This document shows positions 24,856 to 32,132 of a stretch of 64,000 nt of DNA, in pieces; position 1 is the stretch's first letter; each line of letters opens with the position of its first letter. Position numbers and translations under genes: made by a program. The DNA is from Geodermatophilaceae bacterium URHA0031. GTDB taxonomy: Bacteria; Actinomycetota; Actinomycetes; Mycobacteriales; Geodermatophilaceae. Where the stretch lies: NCBI GenBank assembly GCA_000620205.1, contig JHVP01000009.1:152003-216002 (forward strand), written 5' to 3'. A model generated the notes under the pieces. That model had not been told where the DNA came from. It was given only the letters and a program-made list of their open reading frames with translations, and ran no database searches.

Positions 24856-25692
24856 TCAGGTGCGCTCGGGGAAGCGGGCGCGGAAGAAGAGGAAGACCCC
24901 GTACGCGGCGATGCCCAGAGCCACCAGCGTGAGCAGCCACTTCCCGAAGGGGGCGTCGAGCACGGTCCGCAGGGCGCCGTCCAGACCGGTCGCCTTGGCC
25001 GGGTCGAAGCTGATCGCCGCCCAGCCGAGGAGGACGCCGACCAGCGCGATGGCGACCCCCTTCGCCGGGTAGCCGACCTGCCCCAGCCGCTCGATGAGCC
25101 GCTGCTGCGCGGGCGGTGCCTGGGCGGTGTCGATCTCCTTCAGGAAGCTCTTGGTCAGCCCCTTGCGCACGAGGTAGACCCCCACCCCGATGATGACCAG
25201 GGCGACGACGCCGACGAGCCACCGGCCGCCGGGCCAGCTGAACACGCCGGAGACCGTCTGCTGCTGCTGACCGGAGCTGGACTTCCCGCCCCCGGTGGCG
25301 AACCGGAAGGCCAGCACCGCCAGCGCCAGGAACGTGATCGTCTTGGCGACCGCCTTGACGATCTTCGTGATGGCCTTCTTGCGGGCGTCCCCGCTGCCCT
25401 TCAAGCCGGCGCGCTGCCGCAGCACCTCGGCCAACTGCCAGAGCGCCAGCGCGACCAGCCCGAGGGCCAGCACCCACAGCAGCGGCTTGCCGAACGGCTG
25501 CTCGGCCAGCGTCGCGAGCGCGCCGGACTGGTCGGCGGATTGCCCGCCCCCCGCCCAGGCGAGCTGCAGGGCCAGCCAGGCGATGAGCAGGTGCACGACC
25601 CCGTAGGCGATCAGCCCGACGCGGGCCAGGTTCTCCAGCGCGTCGCTGTTGCCCGCGCGGTCGGCGCTGGGCGTGATCCCCGAACTGGTCAC
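24856..25692 (-). CDS. DUF1206 membrane protein 2 of 3
   Basis: 278 residues from GTG 25692; in-frame starts further upstream would add a non-helical leader. Six hydrophobic helices include LARVGLIAYGVVHLLIAWLA, GYPAKGVAIALVGVLLGWAA and the ATGLDGALRTVLDAPFGKWL segment shared with the paralogues. A Gly/Ser/Gln-rich loop lies between helices 3 and 4. Integral membrane protein, function unknown. Confidence 0.88.
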   Translation of the reverse strand: MTSSGITPSADRAGNSDALENLARVGLIAYGVVHLLIAWLALQLAWAGGGQSADQSGALATLAEQPFGKPLLWVLALGLVALALWQLAEVLRQRAGLKGSGDARKKAITKIVKAVAKTITFLALAVLAFRFATGGGKSSSGQQQQTVSGVFSWPGGRWLVGVVALVIIGVGVYLVRKGLTKSFLKEIDTAQAPPAQQRLIERLGQVGYPAKGVAIALVGVLLGWAAISFDPAKATGLDGALRTVLDAPFGKWLLTLVALGIAAYGVFLFFRARFPERT

Positions 25693-25807
25693 GGTGTGGG
25701 TCCCTTCGGTCGCGGGAGCGGACGGCGCCCGGGATCCGGTGCTCTCTCCCCGTGGAAGATCAGGTTGACACAACCGCAGGTCGGATGCGCCCCGGACAGG
25801 CGCGGCG

Positions 25808-26638
25808 TCAGCTGACCGGGTGACGGGCGCGGGCGAAGCAGTAGACGCTGAACAGCCCGATGCCCGCCGCGATCGCGGACAGCAGCTCGGGCCCGTAGCG
25901 GGCCATGGCGAGCGCGCGGACGGCGCCGTCCAGCCCGGTCGCCTGACCCGAGTCGACGGTGACGCCGGCCCAGACCAGCACCCCGCCGACGAGCACGAAC
26001 GCGACGCCCTTGGTGACGAAGGCGACCTGACAGGCCCAGCGGACCCCGCGCCGGACCCGCCGGTCGAACGGTGCCAGGTCCAGCTCGCTGGTGAACGCCG
26101 CCCGCCAGCCCTTCTGCACCTGGTAGCCGCCGATCCCGAGGGTGACCAGACCGGCGGCGACGACCAGCAGCTGGCCGAAGGGCAGCCCCAGCACCCCGCG
26201 GGCGGAGGCCTGCTCGTCGGCGCGCATCCCGCCGCCGCTCAGCGCGGCCCGCGCGGTGAGCACCGCCAGGTACCCGTAGACCAGGGCCGTGCCCCCGCTG
26301 CGGAGCAGCTGGAGCAGCACCCGGCGCCGGTCGGGTCCCGGTGGCGGGACGGACCGGCGGTGCCGCAGGACCTCGACGGCCTGCCAGACACCCAGCGCGG
26401 TGAAGCCCAGCGTGAGCGCGCCCAGCACGACCGGGCCGGCGGGCGAGCCGGCCAGCACGGCGAGCGCACCGGTGGCGTCGGCGGGTCGGCCCGCGTCGCC
26501 GCTCCGCCCCCAGGCCAGCTGCACCGCGAGCCAGGCCACCAGCAGGTGGACGACGCCGTACCCGACGAACCCCACCGCGGCCAGCCGGCGCAGCGTGCTG
26601 CTCCGCGCGGCCTGGTGCGCCGCCTGCCCCGTGCCCAC
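25808..26638 (-). CDS. DUF1206 membrane protein 3 of 3
   Basis: 276 residues, six helices, with LAAVGFVGYGVVHLLVAWLA, VTKGVAFVLVGGVLVWAG and ATGLDGAVRALA as DUF1206 landmarks. It is the most diverged of the three, with a basic loop RHRRSVPPPGPDRRR after helix 2. I choose GTG 26638 because GGAGCGGAG precedes it; GTG 26686 is an alternative. It is divergent from the membrane gene at 26741. Function unknown. Confidence 0.85.
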   Translation of the reverse strand: MGTGQAAHQAARSSTLRRLAAVGFVGYGVVHLLVAWLAVQLAWGRSGDAGRPADATGALAVLAGSPAGPVVLGALTLGFTALGVWQAVEVLRHRRSVPPPGPDRRRVLLQLLRSGGTALVYGYLAVLTARAALSGGGMRADEQASARGVLGLPFGQLLVVAAGLVTLGIGGYQVQKGWRAAFTSELDLAPFDRRVRRGVRWACQVAFVTKGVAFVLVGGVLVWAGVTVDSGQATGLDGAVRALAMARYGPELLSAIAAGIGLFSVYCFARARHPVS

Positions 26639-26740
26639 CCCGTGCTCCGCTCCGGACCGGTCCTGGGTCCGCGGCCAGCGTTCCACGCGGACGGACGGTG
26701 CGCCTGGGTGCCACGGTCGCCGGTGGGGGAGACTGGGCGC

Positions 26741-27379
26741 GTGACGAACGCCGTGACCGCCGGCCGGCTGGCCGGAGCCCCCGCCGCCCCGCCCACGCCG
26801 CAGGAGGCCCGGTCGACCTGGCCGCGGATGGCCGCCCTCGGCGCTGCCCTGCTGGTGCTCGGTGTGCTGGCGCTGACCTGGTCCGGGGTCGGGCCACGGC
26901 TGCTGCTGGCGGCGCTCGGCGTGTTCGCCGTCGTCCGCGGCGTCGTCCTGCTCCGCAGCGCCCGCGCCGGTGAGGTGGAGCGGTCCGCGGCGGTCCTCGG
27001 CGCCGGTGCGGTCTGGGTGGGCCTCGTCCTCGCCGCACTGGCGCTGGTGTCGGCCACCACCGCGGGCTGGGCGCTCGTCGCCGCCGTCGTCCTGCTGCCG
27101 GTGCTGGCCGCCGCGGTGGCCGCCCGCCGCGCCGCACGGGTCGGCGCCGCGGTGGTCGTCGCCGGCGCCGCCCTCGCGCTCGGGCTGCTCGCCGGCACCG
27201 ACGCCCTGCTGGCCACCGGGCGGGTCGTCGTCGGCGTGGTCGTGGCGGCGCTCGGGCTGGCCAACCTCGCCGGTGCCGCCGGGATGGCCCGGATCGCCCG
27301 CCGGCCGGCGCCCGCCCCGGTGGCGGCCGGCTGCGGTGGGTGCGCCTGCGGCGCCGGGGGCTGCGGCGCGCTCGGCTGA
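26741..27379 (+). CDS. Multi-helix membrane protein with Cys-rich C-terminal tail
   Basis: 212 residues, GTG start. About six very hydrophobic Ala/Leu/Val helices (MAALGAALLVLGVLALTW onward) resemble HdeD-like or DUF308 small membrane proteins, though not clearly enough to assign. The protein ends in CGGCACGAGGCGALG, with four Cys spaced among Gly residues, unlike anything else in the window. This could bind a metal or form disulfides. Divergent from the DUF1206 gene and followed by the zinc-finger gene. Confidence 0.7.
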   Translation: MTNAVTAGRLAGAPAAPPTPQEARSTWPRMAALGAALLVLGVLALTWSGVGPRLLLAALGVFAVVRGVVLLRSARAGEVERSAAVLGAGAVWVGLVLAALALVSATTAGWALVAAVVLLPVLAAAVAARRAARVGAAVVVAGAALALGLLAGTDALLATGRVVVGVVVAALGLANLAGAAGMARIARRPAPAPVAAGCGGCACGAGGCGALG

Positions 27380-27436
27380 CCCGGGCGCGTCCCCCAGTCG
27401 TTCCGTGCCGGACACCTCCCCGTCATCGGACCGACC

Positions 27437-27442
27437 TAGCGT
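27437..27442 (+). promoter_or_regulatory. Candidate -10 (TAGCGT) for the zinc-finger microprotein
   Basis: TAGCGT lies about 78 bases upstream of ATG 27520, leaving a short leader that includes the GGAGGAGGGGG ribosome site. Confidence 0.3.
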
Positions 27443-27519
27443 CGTCCGTGCGGTGGGCCGGCGATCCCGACCCGCCGGTGGAGCGGCCGCGACCGTCGGC
27501 CGGCACGGAGGAGGGGGAC

Positions 27520-27621
27520 ATGCGCACCATCGAACGAACGGTGTGGACCTGCGAGAACTGCAGGCACACCAACGCCGCTGACCGCAAGCGGTGCACCGAC
27601 TGCGGCACCACCCGGCACTGA
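27520..27621 (+). CDS. RanBP2-type zinc-finger microprotein, 33 residues
   Basis: ATG 27520 is preceded by a strong GGAGGAGGGGG. The whole protein is one zinc finger: Trp9, Cys11, Cys14, Asn18, Cys25, Cys28. This matches the RanBP2 pattern W-x-C-x2-C-x3-N-x6-C-x2-C at every position. In eukaryotes such fingers bind ubiquitin or single-stranded RNA, in the latter case through the Asn/Arg side chains also present here. In bacteria the motif is uncommon and its role unclear. RNA or protein binding is inference. A longer in-frame extension upstream to 27340 looks spurious. Confidence 0.78.
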   Translation: MRTIERTVWTCENCRHTNAADRKRCTDCGTTRH

Positions 27622-27711
27622 GCACCGAGGCCCGCGACCGCGCGCGACGAGGCGCCGGTACGTGGGCACCCGCAGGAGTGACCTGACCTCCCGGGGGGAA
27701 CCCCCGCAGCC

Positions 27712-28398
27712 ATGGCAGACCTCGCGGACACCGCCGGCCGACTGGTCGCCGGGCCCGTCGCCGCACTGACCCGGGTCCGAGGCGCCAAGCCGATGCACCC
27801 CCGCGGCGTCCTGTTCGCCGGGGTGCTGAGCCGGACCGGGCTGACCGGCGGCATCCCCTGGCTGGAGGGCACCGGCCGCGACGACGTCCTGGTCCGGATC
27901 TCCCGCGGCGCCGGGCTGCCCCCCGCGCTGCCCGACCTGCTCGGCCTCGCCGTCCGGGTCCCGGGGGAGCGGCCGGTCGACCTGCTGCTCTCCTCGACCG
28001 GGCGCGGGCCGTGGAGCCGGCGGGTGCCGGTGCTGCGCCGGGACGCGGCGACCACCTACGGCTCGATCATGGCCTACCGCAGCCCCGCCGGGCCGGTGTG
28101 GCTGTCCGCCGACCCCACCGGCGGACCGCTGCCCGCCGCCGGCGACCGGCTGGCCGCGGCCGCGCCCGGCCGGGTCGTCACGCTGTCGGCCGCCGTCGGC
28201 CGGGGCCCGTGGGAGCCGTTCGGCAGCGTGACCCTGGGGGAGCCGAGCACGCCGCCGGACCCGGAGCTGCCCTTCGACGCGGTCCGGCACGCCCCGCCGG
28301 GGCTGGTCGCCGACGGCCCGCTCGCCCGGTTCCGCCGCCCCGCGTACGCCGCGGCCCGCGCCGCCCGCGGGGTCGCGCTGGAGACCGGCCCGCGGTGA
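27712..28398 (+). CDS. Uncharacterised protein, weakly catalase-like
   Basis: 228 residues with no firm family assignment. Stretches such as MHPRGVLFAGVLSRTG, VRISRGAGLPPALPDLLGLA and TYGSIMAYRS recall the beta-barrel of catalase-type heme proteins, but the heme Tyr region and distal His are not convincingly present. Similar proteins are sometimes labelled phosphodiesterase without obvious support. GGGGGGAA lies 12 bases before the ATG, inside a small hairpin. The stop overlaps the SIR2 gene start (GTGA), so the two are translationally coupled and probably function together. Confidence 0.6.
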   Translation: MADLADTAGRLVAGPVAALTRVRGAKPMHPRGVLFAGVLSRTGLTGGIPWLEGTGRDDVLVRISRGAGLPPALPDLLGLAVRVPGERPVDLLLSSTGRGPWSRRVPVLRRDAATTYGSIMAYRSPAGPVWLSADPTGGPLPAAGDRLAAAAPGRVVTLSAAVGRGPWEPFGSVTLGEPSTPPDPELPFDAVRHAPPGLVADGPLARFRRPAYAAARAARGVALETGPR

Positions 28399-29996
28399 GC
28401 GGTCACGTCTTCGTCGTCGGCGCGGACCTGACCCGGCTGTCCTGCGACGACGTCGTCGTCCCCACCGACCGGTCCCGGCGGGTGACCGCGAGCTGGGTCC
28501 CGCTGCTGCCGGCGGACGCCGTGGCGGAGCAGGACGAGGACGGGGCGTGCGTGACCGGCACCTGGCGCGGTGCGGAACGCGTGCACGAGGTGCCCGGCTG
28601 CGGCGACCGGCGCGCCTGGCTGGTCGACACCGTCGACCCCGACGGCTCCCGGGACGGCGAGCGGGGGCTCGGCTGGCTGCTCGACGGCGCCCGCGAGGTG
28701 CTGGCCGCGGTCGCCCGGCGCGACGTCCCGGCACCCGTGCACGGGCGGGCCCGCCGGCTGGTCGGGCTCCCGGCGCTGGGGACCGGCTGGGGCGGCGCCG
28801 CCGGGCAGCGGGGCGCGCTGCTCCAGCAGCTGCTGCCGGTGCTCCGTCAGGCCGCCGACGAGCACGGCTACGACATCGCGCTCGTGCTCCGCCGGCCCAG
28901 CGACCTGGCCGCCGCCCAGCGGGTCCGGCGCGGCGACGGTGACGGCTGGCGGCTGCCGGAGGCGCTGGCCGTGCTCGCGGAGGACCTGGGCCGGCGGGCG
29001 CGCGAGGGGGAGCTGGCCGTCTTCCTCGGCGCCGGCGTCAGCGCCGCGGCCGGGCTGCCCACCTGGGAGCAGCTGCTCGCAGAGCTCGCCGTCCGCGCCG
29101 GCCTGGACGACGCGTCGCGCGCCGGGCTGTCCGGCCTCCCGCCGCAGGACGCCGCCGCCCTGCTGGCCCGGGCGCTCGGCCGCGAGGAGCTGACCGCCTA
29201 CGTGCAGGAGCGCTTCGGCCCGGGTCCGTACTCGCTGGCGCACGCGTTGGTCGCCGCACTGCCGGTGCGCGAGTTCGTGACCACCAACTACGACCCGCTG
29301 GTGGAGCTGGCCGCTGCGGACATCGGTCGGCCGATGCGGGTGCTGCCGTTCGAGGAGGCCGCGCCGGGTGCGCCCTGGCTGCTCAAGCTGCACGGCGACG
29401 CCGCCCACCCGGACAGCGTCGTGCTGACCCGCGAGCAGTACCTGGAGTTCGGTGACCACCGCAGCGCCCTGGCCGGGGTCCTGCAGTCGCTGCTGCTCAC
29501 CCGGCACGTGCTCTTCCTGGGCACCTCGATGCTGGACGACGACCTGATCCGGATCGCCCACCAGGTGCGCAGCGTGCTGCCGGTGCCCGACTCCGCGGAG
29601 CGGCGGCCCGACTCCGCGGAGCGGCGGCCCGACTCCGCGGAGCGGCGGCGCAGTGGCACCGTGCTCGCGCTGCGGGAGGACCCGGTGCGCGCGCGGCTGT
29701 GGGAGCGGGACGTGGCGACGGTGGCGATGACCGGCGCGGCGGAGGCGGCCGACGTCCCCCCGGCCGAGGCGGCCCGCCGGCTCGAGGTGCTGCTGGACCT
29801 GCTCGGCTGCCTGGCCACCCGGCCGACCGGCTACCTGCTCGACCCGGCCTACCGCGGCCTGCTGGACGAGGAGGAGACCGCGCTGGCCGACGCGCTGACC
29901 GACGCCTCGGCGGCGCTCGGCGGCGGGACGGGGCAGAGCTGGGCCGGGCAGGAGGTGCTGCGGCTGCTGCGCGAGCTCGGCCAGGGCGACGGTTGA
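28395..29996 (+). CDS. Macro-domain-like / SIR2 fusion protein
   Basis: 533 residues. The C-terminal half is a SIR2-like NAD+-binding domain with GAGVSAAAGLPTW (212-224), TTNYD (296-300), KLHGD with catalytic-type His333, and FLGTSMLDDD (374-383). This is the SIR2 branch found in defence NADases, not the classic deacetylases. Residues 1-180 look like a divergent macro domain: GADLTRLSCDDVVVPTD at the start and LPALGTGWGG at 125-134, matching the ADP-ribose loops. Residues 398-418 are three copies of PDSAERR. The GTGA overlap couples it to the previous gene. Likely role: NAD+/ADP-ribose metabolism, perhaps immunity (inference). Confidence 0.75.
   Translation: MSGHVFVVGADLTRLSCDDVVVPTDRSRRVTASWVPLLPADAVAEQDEDGACVTGTWRGAERVHEVPGCGDRRAWLVDTVDPDGSRDGERGLGWLLDGAREVLAAVARRDVPAPVHGRARRLVGLPALGTGWGGAAGQRGALLQQLLPVLRQAADEHGYDIALVLRRPSDLAAAQRVRRGDGDGWRLPEALAVLAEDLGRRAREGELAVFLGAGVSAAAGLPTWEQLLAELAVRAGLDDASRAGLSGLPPQDAAALLARALGREELTAYVQERFGPGPYSLAHALVAALPVREFVTTNYDPLVELAAADIGRPMRVLPFEEAAPGAPWLLKLHGDAAHPDSVVLTREQYLEFGDHRSALAGVLQSLLLTRHVLFLGTSMLDDDLIRIAHQVRSVLPVPDSAERRPDSAERRPDSAERRRSGTVLALREDPVRARLWERDVATVAMTGAAEAADVPPAEAARRLEVLLDLLGCLATRPTGYLLDPAYRGLLDEEETALADALTDASAALGGGTGQSWAGQEVLRLLRELGQGDG
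29586..29648 (+). repeat. Three exact 21-bp in-frame repeats inside the SIR2 gene
   Basis: Units at 29586-29606, 29607-29627 and 29628-29648 are identical (cccgactccgcggagcggcg plus g), encoding PDSAERR three times in a loop after the last SIR2 motif. Exact identity implies recent slippage and possible copy-number variation. Confidence 0.9.
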
Positions 29997-30033
29997 CCGT
30001 TTCCCGCAGCGCTCGCCGGGCAGTGCACCCCGC

Positions 30034-31284
30034 ATGCGCCGGCCCCGCCTCGACCAGTCCCTCCCCGTGCTCGCCAAGGGCTACGCCTGGCTGCCCGACC
30101 GCCGGCGCACGGCGGGCCGGGACACCGTGCAGACCCGGCTGTTGGGGGGCCGCCGGACGCTCGGGGTCGCGGGGCCGGCCGGTGCCCGGTTCCTCTACGA
30201 CGAGGACCACGTCCGGCGCAGCGGTGCCCTGCCCGAGCCGGTGGTCAGCACCCTGTTCGGCCACGGCGCGGTGCACACCCTGGACGGCGAACCGCACCGG
30301 GTGCGCAAGGCGATGTTCGTGCAGCTGCTGGTGGACGGTGACACCACCGACCTCGTGGACCGGGTGGGCGCCGCCTGGGACGCCGCCGTGCCGCGCTGGG
30401 CCGCCCTGCCGCAGGTCGTGCTGATGGACGAGGCGGCCCGGGTGCTCGCCCGGGGCGTGTGCGACTGGGCAGGCGTCCCGGTGTCCGACGAGGAGCTGCC
30501 GGCCCTGGCCGGTGACCTGACCACGCTGGTCGACGGCTTCGCCACCGGAGCCCCGCGGCACTGGCGGGCCCGGCGGGTGCGGCAGCGGCGTGAGGCGTGG
30601 CTGGCCGGCATCGTCGACGCGGTGCGCGCCGGCGAGCGCACCGCGCCGACCGGGTCGGTCCTCGACGTGGTCGCCACCCACCGCGACTCCGAGGGCGAGC
30701 TGCTCGATCCGCGGGTGGCCGCCGTCGAGGTGCTCAACGTCGTCCGGCCCACCGTCGCGGTCAGCTGGTTCGTCGGCTTCACCGCGCACGCGCTGCACCG
30801 GTGGCCGGCCTCCCGGGACCGGTTGCGGGCCGGGGGCGCCTACGCCACCGCGTTCGCCCACGAGGTGCGCCGCTACTACCCGTTCGCGCCGTTCATCGGC
30901 GGCCGGGCCCCGCGGGAGGTGGAGTGGGACGGCGAGCGGGTGCCGGCCGGGTCGATGGTGCTGCTGGACCTGTTCGGTCAGGACCACGACCCGGAGCTGT
31001 TCCCCGAGCCCTACGCCTTCCGTCCCGAGCGGTTCCTGACCGAGGACGGCGACCGGGTGCGCGACATCGGTCCGTGGGAGCTGGTGCCGCAGGGGGCCGG
31101 CGACCCGCGCACCGGTCACCGCTGCCCGGGGGAGGACGTCACGGTGGCGCTGCTGGCCTCGCTCGCCGTCCGGCTGGCCCGCCTGGAGTACCGGCTGCCC
31201 GACCAGGACCTGACCATCTCGTTGCGCCGGATCCCGGCCCGGCCGGCCAGCGGGGTGGTGCTCAGCGACGTCCGGCCGGGGTGA
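30034..31284 (+). CDS. CYP152-type cytochrome P450 (fatty-acid peroxygenase)
   Basis: 416 residues. ExxR is EVRR (277-280), PERF at 331-334, and the heme loop is GAGDPRTGHRCPGE with Cys364. The I-helix lacks the usual acid-alcohol pair and instead has Arg238-Pro239 (NVVRPTVAVSW). This is the hallmark of CYP152 enzymes (P450-BSbeta, SPalpha, OleT), which use H2O2 to hydroxylate or decarboxylate fatty acids. No electron-transfer partner is encoded nearby, as expected. It starts 37 bases after the SIR2 gene with no ribosome site, so cotranscription is possible. Confidence 0.88.
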   Translation: MRRPRLDQSLPVLAKGYAWLPDRRRTAGRDTVQTRLLGGRRTLGVAGPAGARFLYDEDHVRRSGALPEPVVSTLFGHGAVHTLDGEPHRVRKAMFVQLLVDGDTTDLVDRVGAAWDAAVPRWAALPQVVLMDEAARVLARGVCDWAGVPVSDEELPALAGDLTTLVDGFATGAPRHWRARRVRQRREAWLAGIVDAVRAGERTAPTGSVLDVVATHRDSEGELLDPRVAAVEVLNVVRPTVAVSWFVGFTAHALHRWPASRDRLRAGGAYATAFAHEVRRYYPFAPFIGGRAPREVEWDGERVPAGSMVLLDLFGQDHDPELFPEPYAFRPERFLTEDGDRVRDIGPWELVPQGAGDPRTGHRCPGEDVTVALLASLAVRLARLEYRLPDQDLTISLRRIPARPASGVVLSDVRPG

Positions 31285-31328
31285 CCGGCAGGTCCGCAGC
31301 AGGCTGGTAACGGAACCGCACAGTCGCG

Positions 31329-31334
31329 TACCGT
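31329..31334 (+). promoter_or_regulatory. Candidate leaderless -10 (TACCGT) for rsbQ
   Basis: TACCGT, 6 bases, then ATG 31341. An alternative reading is an ECF-type promoter: GGAAC (31312-31316), 16 bases, GTC (31333-31335). Confidence 0.4.
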
Positions 31335-31340
31335 CCGAGC

Positions 31341-32132
31341 ATGAACGTCCGCGCACGGAACGACGTCCGTGTGAGTGGTGCGGTGGGTGCCCGCCCCATG
31401 GTCTTCGCCCACGGCTACGGCTGCGACCAGAACATGTGGCGGTTCATCACCCCCGACTTCGCGGTCGACCACCGGGTGGTCACCTTCGACCACGTCGGCT
31501 TCGGGAACTCCGACCTGTCGGCCTACGACCCGGCCCGGTACGGGTCCCTGCACGGGTACGCCGCCGACGTCGTCGAGGTCATGCGTGACCTGGAGCTGAC
31601 CGACGCCGTGTTCGTCGGCCACTCGGTCAGCGCCATGATCGGCGTGCTGGCCCACGCCCGGGCGCCGGAGCTGTTCGGCGCGATGGTGATGGTGGGTCCC
31701 AGCGCCCGGTACGTCGACGACGGCGACTACCGCGGCGGGTTCAGCCGCGGGCAGATCCGGGATCTGCTGGACAACCTGGACGCCAACCACCTCGGCTGGT
31801 CCACCGCGATGGCCCCGGTCATCATGGGCAACCCGGACCGGCCCGAGCTGACCGAGGAGCTGACCAACAGCTTCTGCCGGACCGACCCCGACGTCGCGCG
31901 CCAGTTCGCCCGGGTGTCCTTCCTCTCCGACAACCGCGCCGACCTGCCCGGCGTCGACGTCCCGTCCTTGGTGCTGCAGTGCTCCGAGGACGTCATCGCC
32001 CCCGAGTCTGCCGGTCGCTACGTCGCCGAGCACGTCCCCCACGCCAGCTTCACGCAGCTGGCGGCGACCGGGCACTGCCCGCACCTCAGCGCCCCGGAGG
32101 AGACCACCGCCGCCATCCGGGCGTGGCTGTGA
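31341..32132 (+). CDS. rsbQ: RsbQ-type alpha/beta hydrolase
   Basis: 263 residues, close to the Bacillus RsbQ layout: FAHGYGCDQNMWR oxyanion region, Ser95 in GHSVSA, Asp217 in CSEDVIAP and His245 in ATGHCPH. RsbQ supplies the PAS domain of RsbP with a small hydrophobic ligand or its hydrolysis product, activating the phosphatase under energy stress. The next gene is exactly such a phosphatase and overlaps by GTGA. The same fold is also found in strigolactone receptors, which bind butenolides. A leaderless promoter is likely. Confidence 0.9.
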   Translation: MNVRARNDVRVSGAVGARPMVFAHGYGCDQNMWRFITPDFAVDHRVVTFDHVGFGNSDLSAYDPARYGSLHGYAADVVEVMRDLELTDAVFVGHSVSAMIGVLAHARAPELFGAMVMVGPSARYVDDGDYRGGFSRGQIRDLLDNLDANHLGWSTAMAPVIMGNPDRPELTEELTNSFCRTDPDVARQFARVSFLSDNRADLPGVDVPSLVLQCSEDVIAPESAGRYVAEHVPHASFTQLAATGHCPHLSAPEETTAAIRAWL

